Origin: Streptomyces canus 299MFChir4.1
GTDB lineage: Bacteria > Actinomycetota > Actinomycetes > Streptomycetales > Streptomycetaceae
Direction of reading: 5' to 3'
DNA: 64,000 nucleotides
Assembly (NCBI RefSeq): GCF_000383615.1
Contig: NZ_KB911582.1
Coordinates: 393,271-457,270, forward strand
Shown one piece after another: positions 8,078 to 16,896 of this stretch (within the stretch, counting starts at the first letter, position 1; each line of letters begins with the position of its first letter). The notes below the pieces were generated by a model. That model saw only the letters and a program-made list of their open reading frames with translations, had not been told where the DNA came from and made no database searches. The position numbers and the translations under genes were made by a program.

Positions 8078-8926
8078 TCAGCCCGCGAACGACGGCTGCC
8101 GCACGCCCTTGCCCGCGCCCGGCACCACCAGCAGGGAGCCCGCCACCGGGTGCGGGGCGTCCAGGCCCACCCGGGCCGTGGTGATGTACAGGTCGGTCAG
8201 GTCCGGGCCGCCGAACGCGCACGCGGTGACGCGCGGGGCAGGGAGGGTGATCACCCGGTCCAGCCCGCCGTCGGGCGTGTAGCGGCGGACCGCTCCCCCG
8301 TCCCACAGCGCGACCCACACGCACCCGTCGGCGTCGACGGTGAGCCCGTCGGGGAACCCGGCGCCGTCCTCGATCTCGACGAGGGTCCGGCGGCCGGAGA
8401 TGTGCCCGTTCTCGTGGTCGAAGACGTCGACGCGGCGGGTGGGCGAGTCGACGTAGTACATGAGCCGGCCGTCCGGGCTCCAGCCGGTGCCATTGCTGAC
8501 GGCCACGTCGTCGAGGACGGTCCGGTGCGTGCCGTCACCGGTGACCCGGGACAGGGTGCCGCCGCCCGGTGCTTCGTCGTAGCGCATGGTGCCGGCCCAC
8601 AGCGAACCGTCGGGGGCGACGGCGGCGTCGTTGGCCCGGCGGCCGGGGACGGGCTCGTGGTCGAGCCAGCGGAAGGAGCCGTCGGGGTCCAGCAGGGCCA
8701 CGCCGTCCCGCAGGTTGAGGACCAGTCCGCCGTCGGCGCGCGGCTTGACGGCGCCGATGTGCTGGTCGAGGACGCGGACCGTGCGCTGCCCGGAGACGGG
8801 GTCGTAGCTGTGCAGCCGGGCGCCGAGGATGTCGATCCACAGCAGCTTCTCGCCGTCCCAGGTGGGCCCCTCGCCGAGGGTGGCCTCGGCGCGTACGGCG
8901 ACGTCGAACTTCGTGTAGCGGGTCAT
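8078..8926 (-). CDS. SMP-30/gluconolactonase family lactonase
   Basis: A 282-aa six-bladed propeller lactonase that would hydrolyse a sugar-acid lactone. Metal-binding landmarks are LGEGPTWDGEKLLWID (the metal-binding Glu), RANDAAVAPDGSLWAGT, VSNGTGWSPDGRLMYYVDS and FPDGLTVDADGCVWVA. The start ATG at 8926 overlaps the stop of the IclR gene by 4 bp, so both come from one transcript. IclR-lactonase pairs usually serve gluconate, galactonate or arabinonate breakdown. The arabinan locus nearby makes an arabinonolactone substrate possible, but that is inference. Confidence 0.85.
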   Translation of the reverse strand: MTRYTKFDVAVRAEATLGEGPTWDGEKLLWIDILGARLHSYDPVSGQRTVRVLDQHIGAVKPRADGGLVLNLRDGVALLDPDGSFRWLDHEPVPGRRANDAAVAPDGSLWAGTMRYDEAPGGGTLSRVTGDGTHRTVLDDVAVSNGTGWSPDGRLMYYVDSPTRRVDVFDHENGHISGRRTLVEIEDGAGFPDGLTVDADGCVWVALWDGGAVRRYTPDGGLDRVITLPAPRVTACAFGGPDLTDLYITTARVGLDAPHPVAGSLLVVPGAGKGVRQPSFAG

Positions 8927-9696
8927 CCCACACTCCGGTGGCCGAGGCGCTCGGACAGTTCGGCGGCGCCCTTGGCGGCCAGCTGCTCCAGCTCGCCGCG
9001 GCGGTCGTCGCTCCAGCGGATCATCGGCACGGAGATGGAGAGCGCGGCGACGACCTGCCCGGTGCGGTCGCGTACCGGGGCGGCGACGCAGGACACGTCC
9101 GGGTTGGACTCCCGGTTCTCGACGGCGACCCCGCGCTGCCGGATCTCGTCGAGGGCCTCGCGCAGGGCCGCGGGGTCGGTGATGCTGTTGGGGGTCATGC
9201 CGACGAGCGGAGTGTCCTCCGGGATACGGGAGGCGAGCTGCGGCTCGGGGAGGGAGGCGAGGAGCATCTTGCCGACGGAGGTGCAGTGCGCGGGCAGCCG
9301 CCGGCCGGCGGCCGACACCATCCGCACCGCGTGCGTCGAGTCGACCTTGGCGATGTAGATGACGTCGGTGCCCTCCAGGATCGCCACGTGCACGGTCTCG
9401 TCACAGGTCTCGGCGACGGACCGGGCGACCTGCTGGCCCTCGGCGGCGAGGTCGAGCTGCTCGGCGTACCGGCTGCCGAGCTGGTAGGGCCGCACCCCGA
9501 GCCGGTAGCGTCCCGGCTGTCCCGGGACCTGGACGATGTACGACCGGGCGGCGAGAGTGGTCACCAGCTCGTGCACGGTGGTGCGCGGCAGCTGGAGCCT
9601 GCGCACGATGTCGGGGGCGGAGAGCGTCCCGTCTCCGTCGAGGAAGAGCTCGAGAATGTCGAGAGCCCGGGTCACGGCAGGTACGAGGCGTCCCAC
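8923..9696 (-). CDS. IclR-family transcriptional regulator
   Basis: A 257-aa regulator with an N-terminal winged helix (RALDILELFLDGDGTLSAPDIVRRL, with LPRTTVHELVTTLAARSYI as the recognition region) and a C-terminal effector-binding domain ending in AALSISVPMIRWSDDRRGELEQLA. The GTG at 9696 follows a GGAGGGGG Shine-Dalgarno. It is the first gene of a two-gene operon with the lactonase and probably controls that operon from the operator-like site just upstream. Confidence 0.9.
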   Translation of the reverse strand: MGRLVPAVTRALDILELFLDGDGTLSAPDIVRRLQLPRTTVHELVTTLAARSYIVQVPGQPGRYRLGVRPYQLGSRYAEQLDLAAEGQQVARSVAETCDETVHVAILEGTDVIYIAKVDSTHAVRMVSAAGRRLPAHCTSVGKMLLASLPEPQLASRIPEDTPLVGMTPNSITDPAALREALDEIRQRGVAVENRESNPDVSCVAAPVRDRTGQVVAALSISVPMIRWSDDRRGELEQLAAKGAAELSERLGHRSVG

Positions 9697-9731
9697 AACC
9701 GGCCCCCTCCCTTTGCGTCTAAGGCGTCTGC

Positions 9732-9746
9732 GTTCGAAATTTCAAC
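9732..9746. promoter_or_regulatory. operator-like inverted repeat upstream of the IclR gene
   Basis: GTTCGAAATTTCAAC contains a perfect 8-bp core GAAATTTC flanked by GTT and AAC half-ends. IclR-family operators are typically short AT-centred palindromes in this position, about 40 bp before the gene start. It may be the autoregulatory site. The rest of the divergent interval (9747-9939) shows no clear promoter. Confidence 0.45.
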
Positions 9747-9939
9747 AGACGATCGGCATGACGAACACAGGCTAGCGACATGCTGTTTCCTCCGGCAATG
9801 GTCAGGCGCGTCCCGAACTCCCCCTCCGGCCTGTTTCCGCAGGAAGGACACCGGTGTGAGCTGCCGGTACTACTGTGTTCGTGTGCGACACGTCACATTG
9901 CGTGGTGTGTCCGGGGGATGTGATCCAGGGGGGGATCTC

Positions 9940-12003
9940 GTGCTTGAAATGATCAAAGGGTCGAACACTGCCCTGTCGGCCCTGAGTGAGAACGCCGGTT
10001 CGGTGATCGTGAGCCTGGGCTGGAGCAGTCCGGCGGGGGACGGGGACGCTGATGTGTCCGTCTTACTGCTGGGCCGGGACGGCAAGGTCCGCAGCGACGC
10101 GGACTTCTACTTCTACAACAACCCGGTGGCCGCCGACGGAAGCGTGCACCTGCTGGACAAGACACCCACGGAGGACGGGAACGAAGACCGGATCGGCTTC
10201 GACCTGACCGCGGTCCCGCCCGAGGTCGACCGCATGGTGGTGGCCGCGAGCCGCTACGAGGGCGCCCACTTCGGCGAGCTGGACGACCTCCGCGTCACCC
10301 TCTCCGACGCGGTCGGCGAGACCCTCCTCCGCTTCACCGTCGGCGACGCGGGAACGGTCAGCGCGATCATCTTCGGCGAGCTGTACCGGCGCGGCGACGA
10401 ATGGAAGTTCCGAGCCGTCGGCCAGGGGTACGACTCGGGGCTGGCGGGCCTCGCCACGGACTTCGGGGTGGACGTCGACGACGACGCGGAGACGGCCGTC
10501 GAGGTCGTGGACGACATGGCGGTCACGGCCGCTCCGGAGCCGGCTGTGAACGGCCGGCCGGTCGCAGTGGCGCCGGGCGGGGCTCCGGAGCCGGATCCGT
10601 CGGGCGCGCTGGACGCCGTTCCGGCTCCCCGCCGATCCGGCGACGAGGCCGGAGCACGCAGACCGGCTGCCCGGCCCCGCACCGCCAAGAAGCGCGCCGC
10701 ACCGCCCAGCACGCCACCGAAGTCGCTGGCGGAGAACGACTCCTGGAAGCCCGCCAGGCTCTTTCCGGTCTCCGCGCTCAAGAGCGACCGGGACCGGGAG
10801 ATGCGCGCCACCTCGGTCCTGCTGTCGGTGATGACCCAGGTTCCGCGGTTCGGCAGACGGCTCACCGCCGCGTTCGGGGCACCGTCGGGCCGTATGGAGA
10901 CGTTCACCGAGGTCTCCCTGCCGCACGGTGACACCCCCCGGCGCCCCGACGGGGTGATCCGTATCGAGCGGGCCGGCAAGCTGTGGACGGCTCTCGTCGA
11001 GACGAAGACCAACGGCAACCCCCTCAAGGCCGACCAGGTGCAGGCCTATATGGACATCGCCGCCCGGCGTGGCTACGAGGCCGTGATCACGCTGTCGAAC
11101 GACGTGGCGCTGGAGGGCAGTCCCCTGGTCGACGTCAGGATCGACCGACGGCGCAAGCACCAGGTGGCGCTGTGGCACCTGTCCTGGGCCGAAGTGGCCC
11201 ATCAGGCGCAGATGCTGATCCGGCACGAGGGCGTCGGGAACGCGGCACGGACCTGGCTGCTCCAGGAGCTGCTGCACTATCTCCAGCACGAGAACTCCGG
11301 TTGCCACGGTTTCCAGAACATGGGCTCGGCCTGGGTACCGGTGCGCAACGGCATCAGCGACGAGACCCTGTGCCAGGGCGACCCCCGCGCCCTCGAAGTG
11401 GTCGAGAGCTGGGAGCGGCTCGTCCGCCAGGTGTGCCTCAGGCTCGGCGGCGAACTCGGGCAGAAGGTGCTGCCCGCCCAGCGCGCCCGGCGCGGCACCG
11501 ACCCCGAGGCCCGCCGAATGCAGCTCGCCGACCGGCTCTGTACGGAAGGCCGGCTTCAGGCGGAGCTTCGCGTCGAGCAGGCACCCGGCCTGCTCACGAT
11601 CGGCGCCGATCTGCGTACCGGCAGACTGCGCACCTCGATCGAGTTCCCCGCGCCCGAGCAGGGCTACCCCCTGACCTGGGTCAAGCGTCTGGTCCGCCGT
11701 CTCGCCGAGGCACCGGCGGACCTGCATGTCGAAACCCTGGTAGAGGGCGGGACGGGAGGCCCCCGGGGCACGCTGGAGCGGCTGCGCCCCGAACCGGCGG
11801 ACATGCTGCCGAAGGGAGGTGCGGCCATCACCGGTTTCCGTCTGTCCCTCTTCAAGAACATGGGGAACAGCCGCGGCAACGCCGAGTCCAGCTTCATCCG
11901 CAGCGTGGACGACGCCGTGCACCGCTTCCACTCCACGGTGATGGTCCACCTGGACGCTCCCGCGGCCCGGCGAACGGGGGCCAGGGAGCGGGCGGGGGTG
12001 TGA
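9940..12003 (+). CDS. TerD domain fused to PD-(D/E)xK nuclease-like domain
   Basis: A 687-aa two-part protein. Residues 1 to about 177 are a TerD calcium-binding domain: ALSENAGSVIVSLGW, DADVSVLLLG, SDADFYFYNN and EDRIGFDL are hallmark segments. An acidic then Pro/Ala/Arg-rich linker follows. From about residue 265 (ENDSWKPARLFPVSALKS) comes a second domain with a restriction-endonuclease-like site: Asp337 in RPDGVIRI and Glu354-x-Lys356 in ALVETKTNGN, then LKADQVQAYMDIAARRGYEA. Ter-linked nucleases have been predicted in stress or antiviral systems; activity here is not shown. The GTG at 9940 has an ideal GGGGGG Shine-Dalgarno; an ATG nine bases on is possible. It is monocistronic and ends in a hairpin shared with the convergent regulator. 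Confidence 0.8.
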   Translation: MLEMIKGSNTALSALSENAGSVIVSLGWSSPAGDGDADVSVLLLGRDGKVRSDADFYFYNNPVAADGSVHLLDKTPTEDGNEDRIGFDLTAVPPEVDRMVVAASRYEGAHFGELDDLRVTLSDAVGETLLRFTVGDAGTVSAIIFGELYRRGDEWKFRAVGQGYDSGLAGLATDFGVDVDDDAETAVEVVDDMAVTAAPEPAVNGRPVAVAPGGAPEPDPSGALDAVPAPRRSGDEAGARRPAARPRTAKKRAAPPSTPPKSLAENDSWKPARLFPVSALKSDRDREMRATSVLLSVMTQVPRFGRRLTAAFGAPSGRMETFTEVSLPHGDTPRRPDGVIRIERAGKLWTALVETKTNGNPLKADQVQAYMDIAARRGYEAVITLSNDVALEGSPLVDVRIDRRRKHQVALWHLSWAEVAHQAQMLIRHEGVGNAARTWLLQELLHYLQHENSGCHGFQNMGSAWVPVRNGISDETLCQGDPRALEVVESWERLVRQVCLRLGGELGQKVLPAQRARRGTDPEARRMQLADRLCTEGRLQAELRVEQAPGLLTIGADLRTGRLRTSIEFPAPEQGYPLTWVKRLVRRLAEAPADLHVETLVEGGTGGPRGTLERLRPEPADMLPKGGAAITGFRLSLFKNMGNSRGNAESSFIRSVDDAVHRFHSTVMVHLDAPAARRTGARERAGV

Positions 12004-12009
12004 GTCCCC

Positions 12010-12027
12010 GGGGCGGCGGTCCGCCCC
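12010..12027. terminator. hairpin between the convergent TerD-nuclease and PucR-type genes
   Basis: GGGGCGG-CGGT-CCGCCCC forms a 7-bp stem with a 4-base loop, between the TerD-nuclease stop (12003) and the convergent regulator stop (12028-12030). It could terminate both directions. No U-tract follows, as is common in Streptomyces. Confidence 0.55.
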
Positions 12028-13251
12028 TCACGCCAACTCCCCCCGCAACCGCCGCGCACGCAGCACCAGCTCCAGTTCGAAGCGGCGGTCCGGGTCGTCG
12101 ATCTCGTCGCCCCACAGTTCGCGGATCTGGCGGAGGCGGTAGCGGACGGTCTGGGGGTGGACGCCCAGGCGGGCCGCCACCTCCGGGGCCCCGCCCCGTG
12201 TCTCCAGCCAGGCGAGCAGGGTTTCCGCGAGGCGGCGGCCGTGGGTGGGACCGCAGTGGCGCAGGGGGGCCAGGCAGCGCCGGGCCAGGTCGTCGATGAG
12301 TTCCTCGGGCTGCAGGAGGACCAGGGCCTCGGTGTGCTCGGTGCAGTACAGGACGTCCCCGGCGGGGAGCAGGTCGCGTTCCATCAGGCGTACGGCCGCC
12401 TCGGCCCAGCGCAGCGACTTGGCCGCGTCGGCGAGGGGGACCGGGGGGCCGATCGCGCCCGCCCAGCCGGTCAGGGCCCGGTGCAGGAGCTCAGGGCGGC
12501 CCGCGGCGTCCGGTTCCGGGACGACCATGCGGGGCTGTTCGTAGTCCATGTCCAGGAGGACTCCCTGGCCCACCGCGGGGGGTACCGCCTCGCGGGCCGG
12601 GCGGAGCAGGACGCCGACCGCCACCTTCTTCGGGAGGGGCCAGCCGATGCGGGCGGCGCGTTCCGTCAGCGCGTCCGCCGGGTCGCCCCGATGGCGTTCG
12701 GCCAGCAGTAACTCCATCAGTCGGCGCTGGAGGCGCAGCCGCTCGCCCGCCTGGCGGGCCGCGGCCTCCGCGTAGCCCCGCACCGACTGGTCGACCAGGC
12801 CGTCCAGGTACTCGTAGCCCGCGTCCACCAGCTCGTACATCGCGGGCGGCGGGATCTCGACGCGCTGGCCGATGTCGGCGAAACGGCGCCAGGCCAGGCG
12901 TACGCCCATGCGGTAGATCGCCTGGAGGGAGTCGAGACTGCGGCCGTTCAGGCCCTCGCCGCGGCCGAACTCCTGGAAGACGCCCGGTGGGACCGTCGGG
13001 CGGCCCTCCGCCGTCTCCAGATGCTGGACGAAGACCTCGATCGCGCGGCGGATGCCGACCAGGGCCATCGGTTCGCCGGAGTCGTCCAGGACGACCGGCA
13101 GATGGGGGTACTCGCGGCGGATCTCGCGCAGGATCTCCTCCGCGAGGGCCGGCGCCTCGGACATGGCGATGGCCGCGAACTGACGGACCTGGAGGCGGGG
13201 GACGTCATGCCAGGCCGAGCGGGCGTCCACTGCTGCCGGGCGGGCGGCCAC
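12028..13251 (-). CDS. PucR/CdaR-type helix-turn-helix regulator
   Basis: A 407-aa regulator. The C-terminal HTH_30-type motif reads APEVAARLGVHPQTVRYRLR followed by QIRELWGDEIDDPDRRFELE, the signature of PucR/CdaR proteins. The middle holds a GGDEF-like CdaR fold (VLYCTEHTEALVLLQPEELI), and the N-terminal half is helical, with a region around MELLLAERHRG that may sense a ligand. The GTG at 13251 follows GGGGAG and begins 3 bp after the stop of the small membrane-protein gene, so the two share a transcript. It is next to the envelope-glycan locus and could regulate it, but no binding site is evident. Confidence 0.85.
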   Translation of the reverse strand: MAARPAAVDARSAWHDVPRLQVRQFAAIAMSEAPALAEEILREIRREYPHLPVVLDDSGEPMALVGIRRAIEVFVQHLETAEGRPTVPPGVFQEFGRGEGLNGRSLDSLQAIYRMGVRLAWRRFADIGQRVEIPPPAMYELVDAGYEYLDGLVDQSVRGYAEAAARQAGERLRLQRRLMELLLAERHRGDPADALTERAARIGWPLPKKVAVGVLLRPAREAVPPAVGQGVLLDMDYEQPRMVVPEPDAAGRPELLHRALTGWAGAIGPPVPLADAAKSLRWAEAAVRLMERDLLPAGDVLYCTEHTEALVLLQPEELIDDLARRCLAPLRHCGPTHGRRLAETLLAWLETRGGAPEVAARLGVHPQTVRYRLRQIRELWGDEIDDPDRRFELELVLRARRLRGELA

Positions 13252-13254
13252 GGG

Positions 13255-13407
13255 TCAGCTCCCCTGGTCCGTCTGCTCGTAGGTGATCAAGGGTGTGTTG
13301 GGCTGCTCGGGCGTCGCCTCAAGCAGCGCGACGATGCCGAGCGCGGCACCGAGGGCGAGCAGGGCGGCGACCACGACGGTCAGTGCGGCGGCGAGCAGTC
13401 TGGACAT
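13255..13407 (-). CDS. 50-aa single-pass membrane protein (DUF2613-like)
   Basis: A small protein with a hydrophobic segment (LAAALTVVVAALLALGAALG, residues 4-23) and a short polar C-terminus ending near ITYEQTDQGS. The ATG at 13407 gives 50 residues; a longer upstream reading is unlikely. It resembles DUF2613 proteins, which in mycobacteria (Rv0236A, as I recall) sit beside aftD. Finding it divergent from DUF3068 and 3.6 kb from an AftD-like gene supports the link. It could be an accessory subunit of the glycan system. Identification is by size, topology and context only. Confidence 0.65.
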   Translation of the reverse strand: MSRLLAAALTVVVAALLALGAALGIVALLEATPEQPNTPLITYEQTDQGS

Positions 13408-13577
13408 CGCAGGGGCAGCCTCTCTCGAGCGGCTCGGTCCGGCGTACGTCCCCACCCGGAACCCACCCGGTATCCACCCTGCCTGTCGACCCAGTGTCGA
13501 CAGCACATTGACAATCCGTCAAGACATTGGCACGCCGTTGACACCCCGTGCCGATACGCCTACGGTCTCCGGCCCAA

Positions 13578-13751
13578 GGGCCCTGTCGTCACACTCCCGC
13601 CTGCCGAGCGACGCCTGGCACGCCCATCTGCGGCGTTGTCGTCGGTTGCCGACGCTCCGCGTCGACGCCCTCCTCCGCCTTGCAGCTGCACGCGCCAGAC
13701 GCCGCTCGGCCCGCCCTACGGGCGGACGACGGGAGTGGGACGACAGGGCCC
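13578..13751. mobile_element. 174-bp MITE-like inverted-repeat element
   Basis: The ends are GGGCCCTGTCGTC (13578-13590) and its exact complement GACGACAGGGCCC (13739-13751). Similarity continues inward: CACTCCCG, then after an insertion on one side CCGAGCG-CG-CTGGC on both arms, roughly 40 bp of terminal inverted repeat. No transposase is encoded. I recognise the internal stretch around GGCGTGCCAGGCGTCGC (minus strand) as recurring in other Streptomyces genomes. It occupies nearly half of the divergent promoter region between the small membrane-protein gene and the DUF3068 gene. No clear target-site duplication was found. Confidence 0.7.
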
Positions 13752-13795
13752 AGAGCGGCCCGAACTCCGTCATCTCACGCCCCTGGAGTGTCCGG

Positions 13796-14785
13796 ATGCG
13801 CCGTACAGCCTCTCCAATCTCCCTGGTTCTGCTGGGACTCGGCACGTTTTTGCTGGTACTGGCGCCGTTGCTCGCGTGGTACGTGGCCCCACGGGCAGCC
13901 GTGAATCCGATCAACATCGACCAGACCGCCGTCTACCGCGGTACGGGCAGCGTCTTCGACACCGAGCAGGTGAAGACCGTCCCCGACCAGCGGATCACCG
14001 TCACCCAGCGGGTGCGCGGCGACGTCGAGGACAGCGAGCGCAGCGGCCGGGCCGCGGTGTGGGACGTCACCACCACCGTCGACACCGACAAGTCGCTGCC
14101 GGCCGCCGACCCGCACGACGCGCTGGAGTTCGTCCCGCACCGCTGGGTCATGGATCGCAGGACCACCAAGCCGGTGCACTGCTGCGGCGAGAAGCCGTAC
14201 ATCGAGGGCGAGGCCTATCTGAAGTTCCCCTTCGACGTGCAGCGACGCTCCTACCAGTGGTGGGACAACTCCCTGGGTTCCACGCTGACCTTGCGTTACC
14301 AGGGTACGAAGAAGGTTCAGGGGTACACGGGTTACCGGTTCACCGGCACGGTCGCCCCGGCGAAGGTCGGGACACGGCTGGTGCCGGGCACGATCGTGGA
14401 CGAGCCCGACCGGCCGCAGGTGCTGGCCGAGGAGTGGTACTCCAACCACGGCATCGAGCTGGTCGTCGACCAGCGCACCGGCCGGGTGGTCTACGCGCAG
14501 GTGGGCCCCAAGCGCACCCTGCGGGCGCCCGGGGCGAAGAAGGACGCGGTCGTGCTGCTCGACAGCGAAAAGATCGCGTTCACCACCGCGACCCAGAAGG
14601 ACGCCGTACGCCTCGCGAAGCGGGACAGCGGCCAACTGCGAGCGGTGGGCGAGACGTTGCCGATCGGGGCGGCTGTGGCTGGATTCGTGCTGGCTGCCGT
14701 GGGAGGCGTTTTGGTGGTACGGGGACGCAGGCGCCCCGAGTCCACCGATATGAGCGGTACGCCCCAGCCCGTCCTCACGATGTGA
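13796..14785 (+). CDS. DUF3068 (PorA-family-like) membrane protein
   Basis: A 329-aa protein with an N-terminal membrane anchor (LVLLGLGTFLLVLAPLLAWY), a large extracytoplasmic beta-rich domain (DQTAVYRGTGSVFDTEQVKT, WVMDRRTTKPVHCCGEKPY) and a second membrane segment near residues 289-309 before a basic tail. The adjacent Cys pair HCCG and the YEGTGSVF-like segment are typical of DUF3068. The family is associated with actinobacterial envelope loci; its biochemical role is unknown to me. The ATG at 13796 has GGAG nine bases upstream. It stands alone in front of the glycosyltransferase operon, 192 bp away. Confidence 0.8.
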   Translation: MRRTASPISLVLLGLGTFLLVLAPLLAWYVAPRAAVNPINIDQTAVYRGTGSVFDTEQVKTVPDQRITVTQRVRGDVEDSERSGRAAVWDVTTTVDTDKSLPAADPHDALEFVPHRWVMDRRTTKPVHCCGEKPYIEGEAYLKFPFDVQRRSYQWWDNSLGSTLTLRYQGTKKVQGYTGYRFTGTVAPAKVGTRLVPGTIVDEPDRPQVLAEEWYSNHGIELVVDQRTGRVVYAQVGPKRTLRAPGAKKDAVVLLDSEKIAFTTATQKDAVRLAKRDSGQLRAVGETLPIGAAVAGFVLAAVGGVLVVRGRRRPESTDMSGTPQPVLTM

Positions 14786-14977
14786 CTGGACGTCAGCTCT
14801 AATAAGCCCCGAAATTGTCACGTGCGTGAGTAGCCACGGCGTACCGGTGGGCGAAAACTGTGCCACCCCACCCGAGCACAACCCGTCCACACCCTCCTCC
14901 TAGGAAGCACTCAGTCCCCCCACAACAGCCCGAAAGACACTGCTGAGTTCCGCACCCTGAGACGAGTTGGAGCACCC

Positions 14978-16159
14978 ATGCCCCAGCACGTGCCCCACCC
15001 GCTGCGCACGTCCCCCCAGGCGTCGCAGTGGCAACCCTCATCGCACGGCCCGCACCACCCCTCGGCGCTCCCCCCACCCCCGCGCCGAATCGTTTTTCTC
15101 GCCCACCGTGACCTCGACAACCCGGCCGCCGGCGGCTCCGAGCTCCTCGTCGACCGGCTCGCCGACGGACTGACCCGGCTCGGCCACCAGGTGACCCTGC
15201 TGTGCGGCGGGCCGGCCTCCTACCGGGACTACCGCGTCGTGTCGGCGGGCGGCGAGTTCGGCCACTACCTGCGCGCCCGTACGGCCTTCGCCCGCCAGGT
15301 CGGCGAGACCGACCTGCTGGTCGAGGTCTGCAACGGCATGCCGTACCTCGCACCTCTGTGGCACCACGGCCCCACCCTGTGCCTGGTCAACCACGTGCAC
15401 ACCGACCTGTGGAAGATGCGGTTCGGCGGCCCGCTGGCCCCGGCCGCCCGGATCGGCCGAAGACTCGAACACTGGGCGCTGGCCGGTGCGGCGGCCCGGC
15501 ACCGGAGTCTGCTGGTCGCCGTGTCCCCCTCGACAGCCCAGGCCCTGCGGGCGATCGGGGTCGAGCGGGACCGCATCCGGGTCGTGCACAACGGGGTCGA
15601 GGAACCGGAACCCCTGGTTCGCCGCTCACCGGAACCGCTCTTCGTGGCCGTGGGCCGGCTGGTCGAATACAAGCGCATCGACCTGCTGCTGAGACTCTGG
15701 GAGCGGGTGCGACCGGTGACCGGAGGCCGACTGGTGATCGTCGGGGACGGCCCCGAGCGCTCCCGGCTGGAGCAACTCGCCGGTCCCGGCGTGGAGTTCA
15801 CCGGCCATGTCTCCGAGGCCGAGAAGCACCGGCTGCTGTGCGAGGCGTGGTTGCTGCTCCATCCCTCGGCCGTGGAGGGGTGGGGTCTTGTGGTGACCGA
15901 GGCCGCGACCCGCAAGACGCCGACCATCGCCTTCGATGTGCCCGGATTGCGGGATTCCGTCGTGGACGGGGAGACGGGTGTCCTCGCGCGGGGCGAGTCC
16001 TCGTTCGCCGCCGCCTGGTGCACGCTCACCCTGTCGGGGCACCGCCGTGAGCTGATGGGCAAGGCCGCTCAGGACCGGGCGGCCCGGTATCGCTGGCATC
16101 GGACGGTCAGACAGTTCCGGGCCGTGGCCGCCGAGGCGGTGAGGGGCTGGGGACCGTGA
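14978..16159 (+). CDS. GT4-family glycosyltransferase
   Basis: A 393-aa GT-B retaining glycosyltransferase, first gene of the envelope-glycan operon. After a Pro/His-rich leader (residues 1-37) the fold begins at RIVFLAHRDLDNPAAGGSE. The donor-binding half has VGRLVEYKRIDLLLRLWERV, IVGDGPERSRLEQL and the E-x7-E motif in HPSAVEGWGLVVTEAA. The sugar donor and acceptor are unknown. A homologous glycosyltransferase sits in the mycobacterial aftD neighbourhood (Rv0225, as I recall). The ATG at 14978 has GGAG upstream. It overlaps the methyltransferase gene by 4 bp. Confidence 0.88.
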   Translation: MPQHVPHPLRTSPQASQWQPSSHGPHHPSALPPPPRRIVFLAHRDLDNPAAGGSELLVDRLADGLTRLGHQVTLLCGGPASYRDYRVVSAGGEFGHYLRARTAFARQVGETDLLVEVCNGMPYLAPLWHHGPTLCLVNHVHTDLWKMRFGGPLAPAARIGRRLEHWALAGAAARHRSLLVAVSPSTAQALRAIGVERDRIRVVHNGVEEPEPLVRRSPEPLFVAVGRLVEYKRIDLLLRLWERVRPVTGGRLVIVGDGPERSRLEQLAGPGVEFTGHVSEAEKHRLLCEAWLLLHPSAVEGWGLVVTEAATRKTPTIAFDVPGLRDSVVDGETGVLARGESSFAAAWCTLTLSGHRRELMGKAAQDRAARYRWHRTVRQFRAVAAEAVRGWGP

Positions 16160-16896
16160 CGCGGACCCGGGCGAAGGATCCCTCCCTCCGCCGCTCCCTG
16201 GCTCTCTTCCGGGCCTTCCTGCGGGAGCAGGACGACCCCGAGTCCTGCTACGCGCTGCTCGCCCGCGACGCCGTGGACCAGGTCGAGGCCTACGACGGTC
16301 CGGTCGCCGGCCGTACCGTCGTGGACGTCGGCGGCGGGAGCGGGTACTTCACCGAGGAGTTCCGGCGGCGCGGCGCCGACGCGTTCCTCTTCGAACCGGA
16401 CGCGCGCGAGCTGGGCGAGAAACCGCCCGACTCCACGGTGATCGCTGACGGCTACCTGCTCCCCCTGCGGGACGCGGCCGCCGACGTCACCTTCTCCTCC
16501 AACGTCCTTGAGCACGTGGCCGATCCGGAGACCTTCCTCAGCGAGCTCGTCCGGGTGACCCGGCCCGGTGGGCTGATCTACGTGTCGTTCACCAACTGGC
16601 TGTCCCCGTGGGGCGGTCACGAGTGGGCTCCCTGGCACTACCTGGGTGCCGAGCGGGCCCACGCCCGCTATCGGCGCCGTACCGGGAAGGCCCCCAAGCA
16701 CACGCTCGGCGAGAACCTGTTCGCCGTGCACATCGGCCCGACCCTGCGGCAGGTGCGTGCCCGCGACGACGTCACGGTCGTCTCGGCGCGCTCCCGCTAC
16801 TGGCCCTTCCTCGCGGAGACCGTCGTGCGGGCTCCCGGCCTCCGCGAGATCGCCACCTGGAACCTCCTCCTCATCCTCCGGCGGTGTCCACCATGA
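16156..16896 (+). CDS. class I SAM-dependent methyltransferase
   Basis: A 246-aa methyltransferase with motif I VVDVGGGSGYFTEEF, acidic post-I FEPDAREL, motif IV-like DVTFSSNVLEHVADPETFL and VRVTRPGGLIYVSF. The GTG start lies within the stop of the glycosyltransferase (GTGA). The large insertion after motif IV (WLSPWGGHEWAPWHYLG) is characteristic of sugar or lipid-linked substrates in actinobacterial envelope loci (compare Rv0224c). It overlaps the AftD-like gene by 4 bp, so it is part of one translationally coupled operon. Confidence 0.85.
   Translation: MTRTRAKDPSLRRSLALFRAFLREQDDPESCYALLARDAVDQVEAYDGPVAGRTVVDVGGGSGYFTEEFRRRGADAFLFEPDARELGEKPPDSTVIADGYLLPLRDAAADVTFSSNVLEHVADPETFLSELVRVTRPGGLIYVSFTNWLSPWGGHEWAPWHYLGAERAHARYRRRTGKAPKHTLGENLFAVHIGPTLRQVRARDDVTVVSARSRYWPFLAETVVRAPGLREIATWNLLLILRRCPP

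Noticed and set aside
8938..9939. 1,021-residue open frame extending the TerD gene leftward across IclR
   Set aside because: The left part is the antisense shadow of the IclR gene; TerD homology and a strong Shine-Dalgarno start at 9940.
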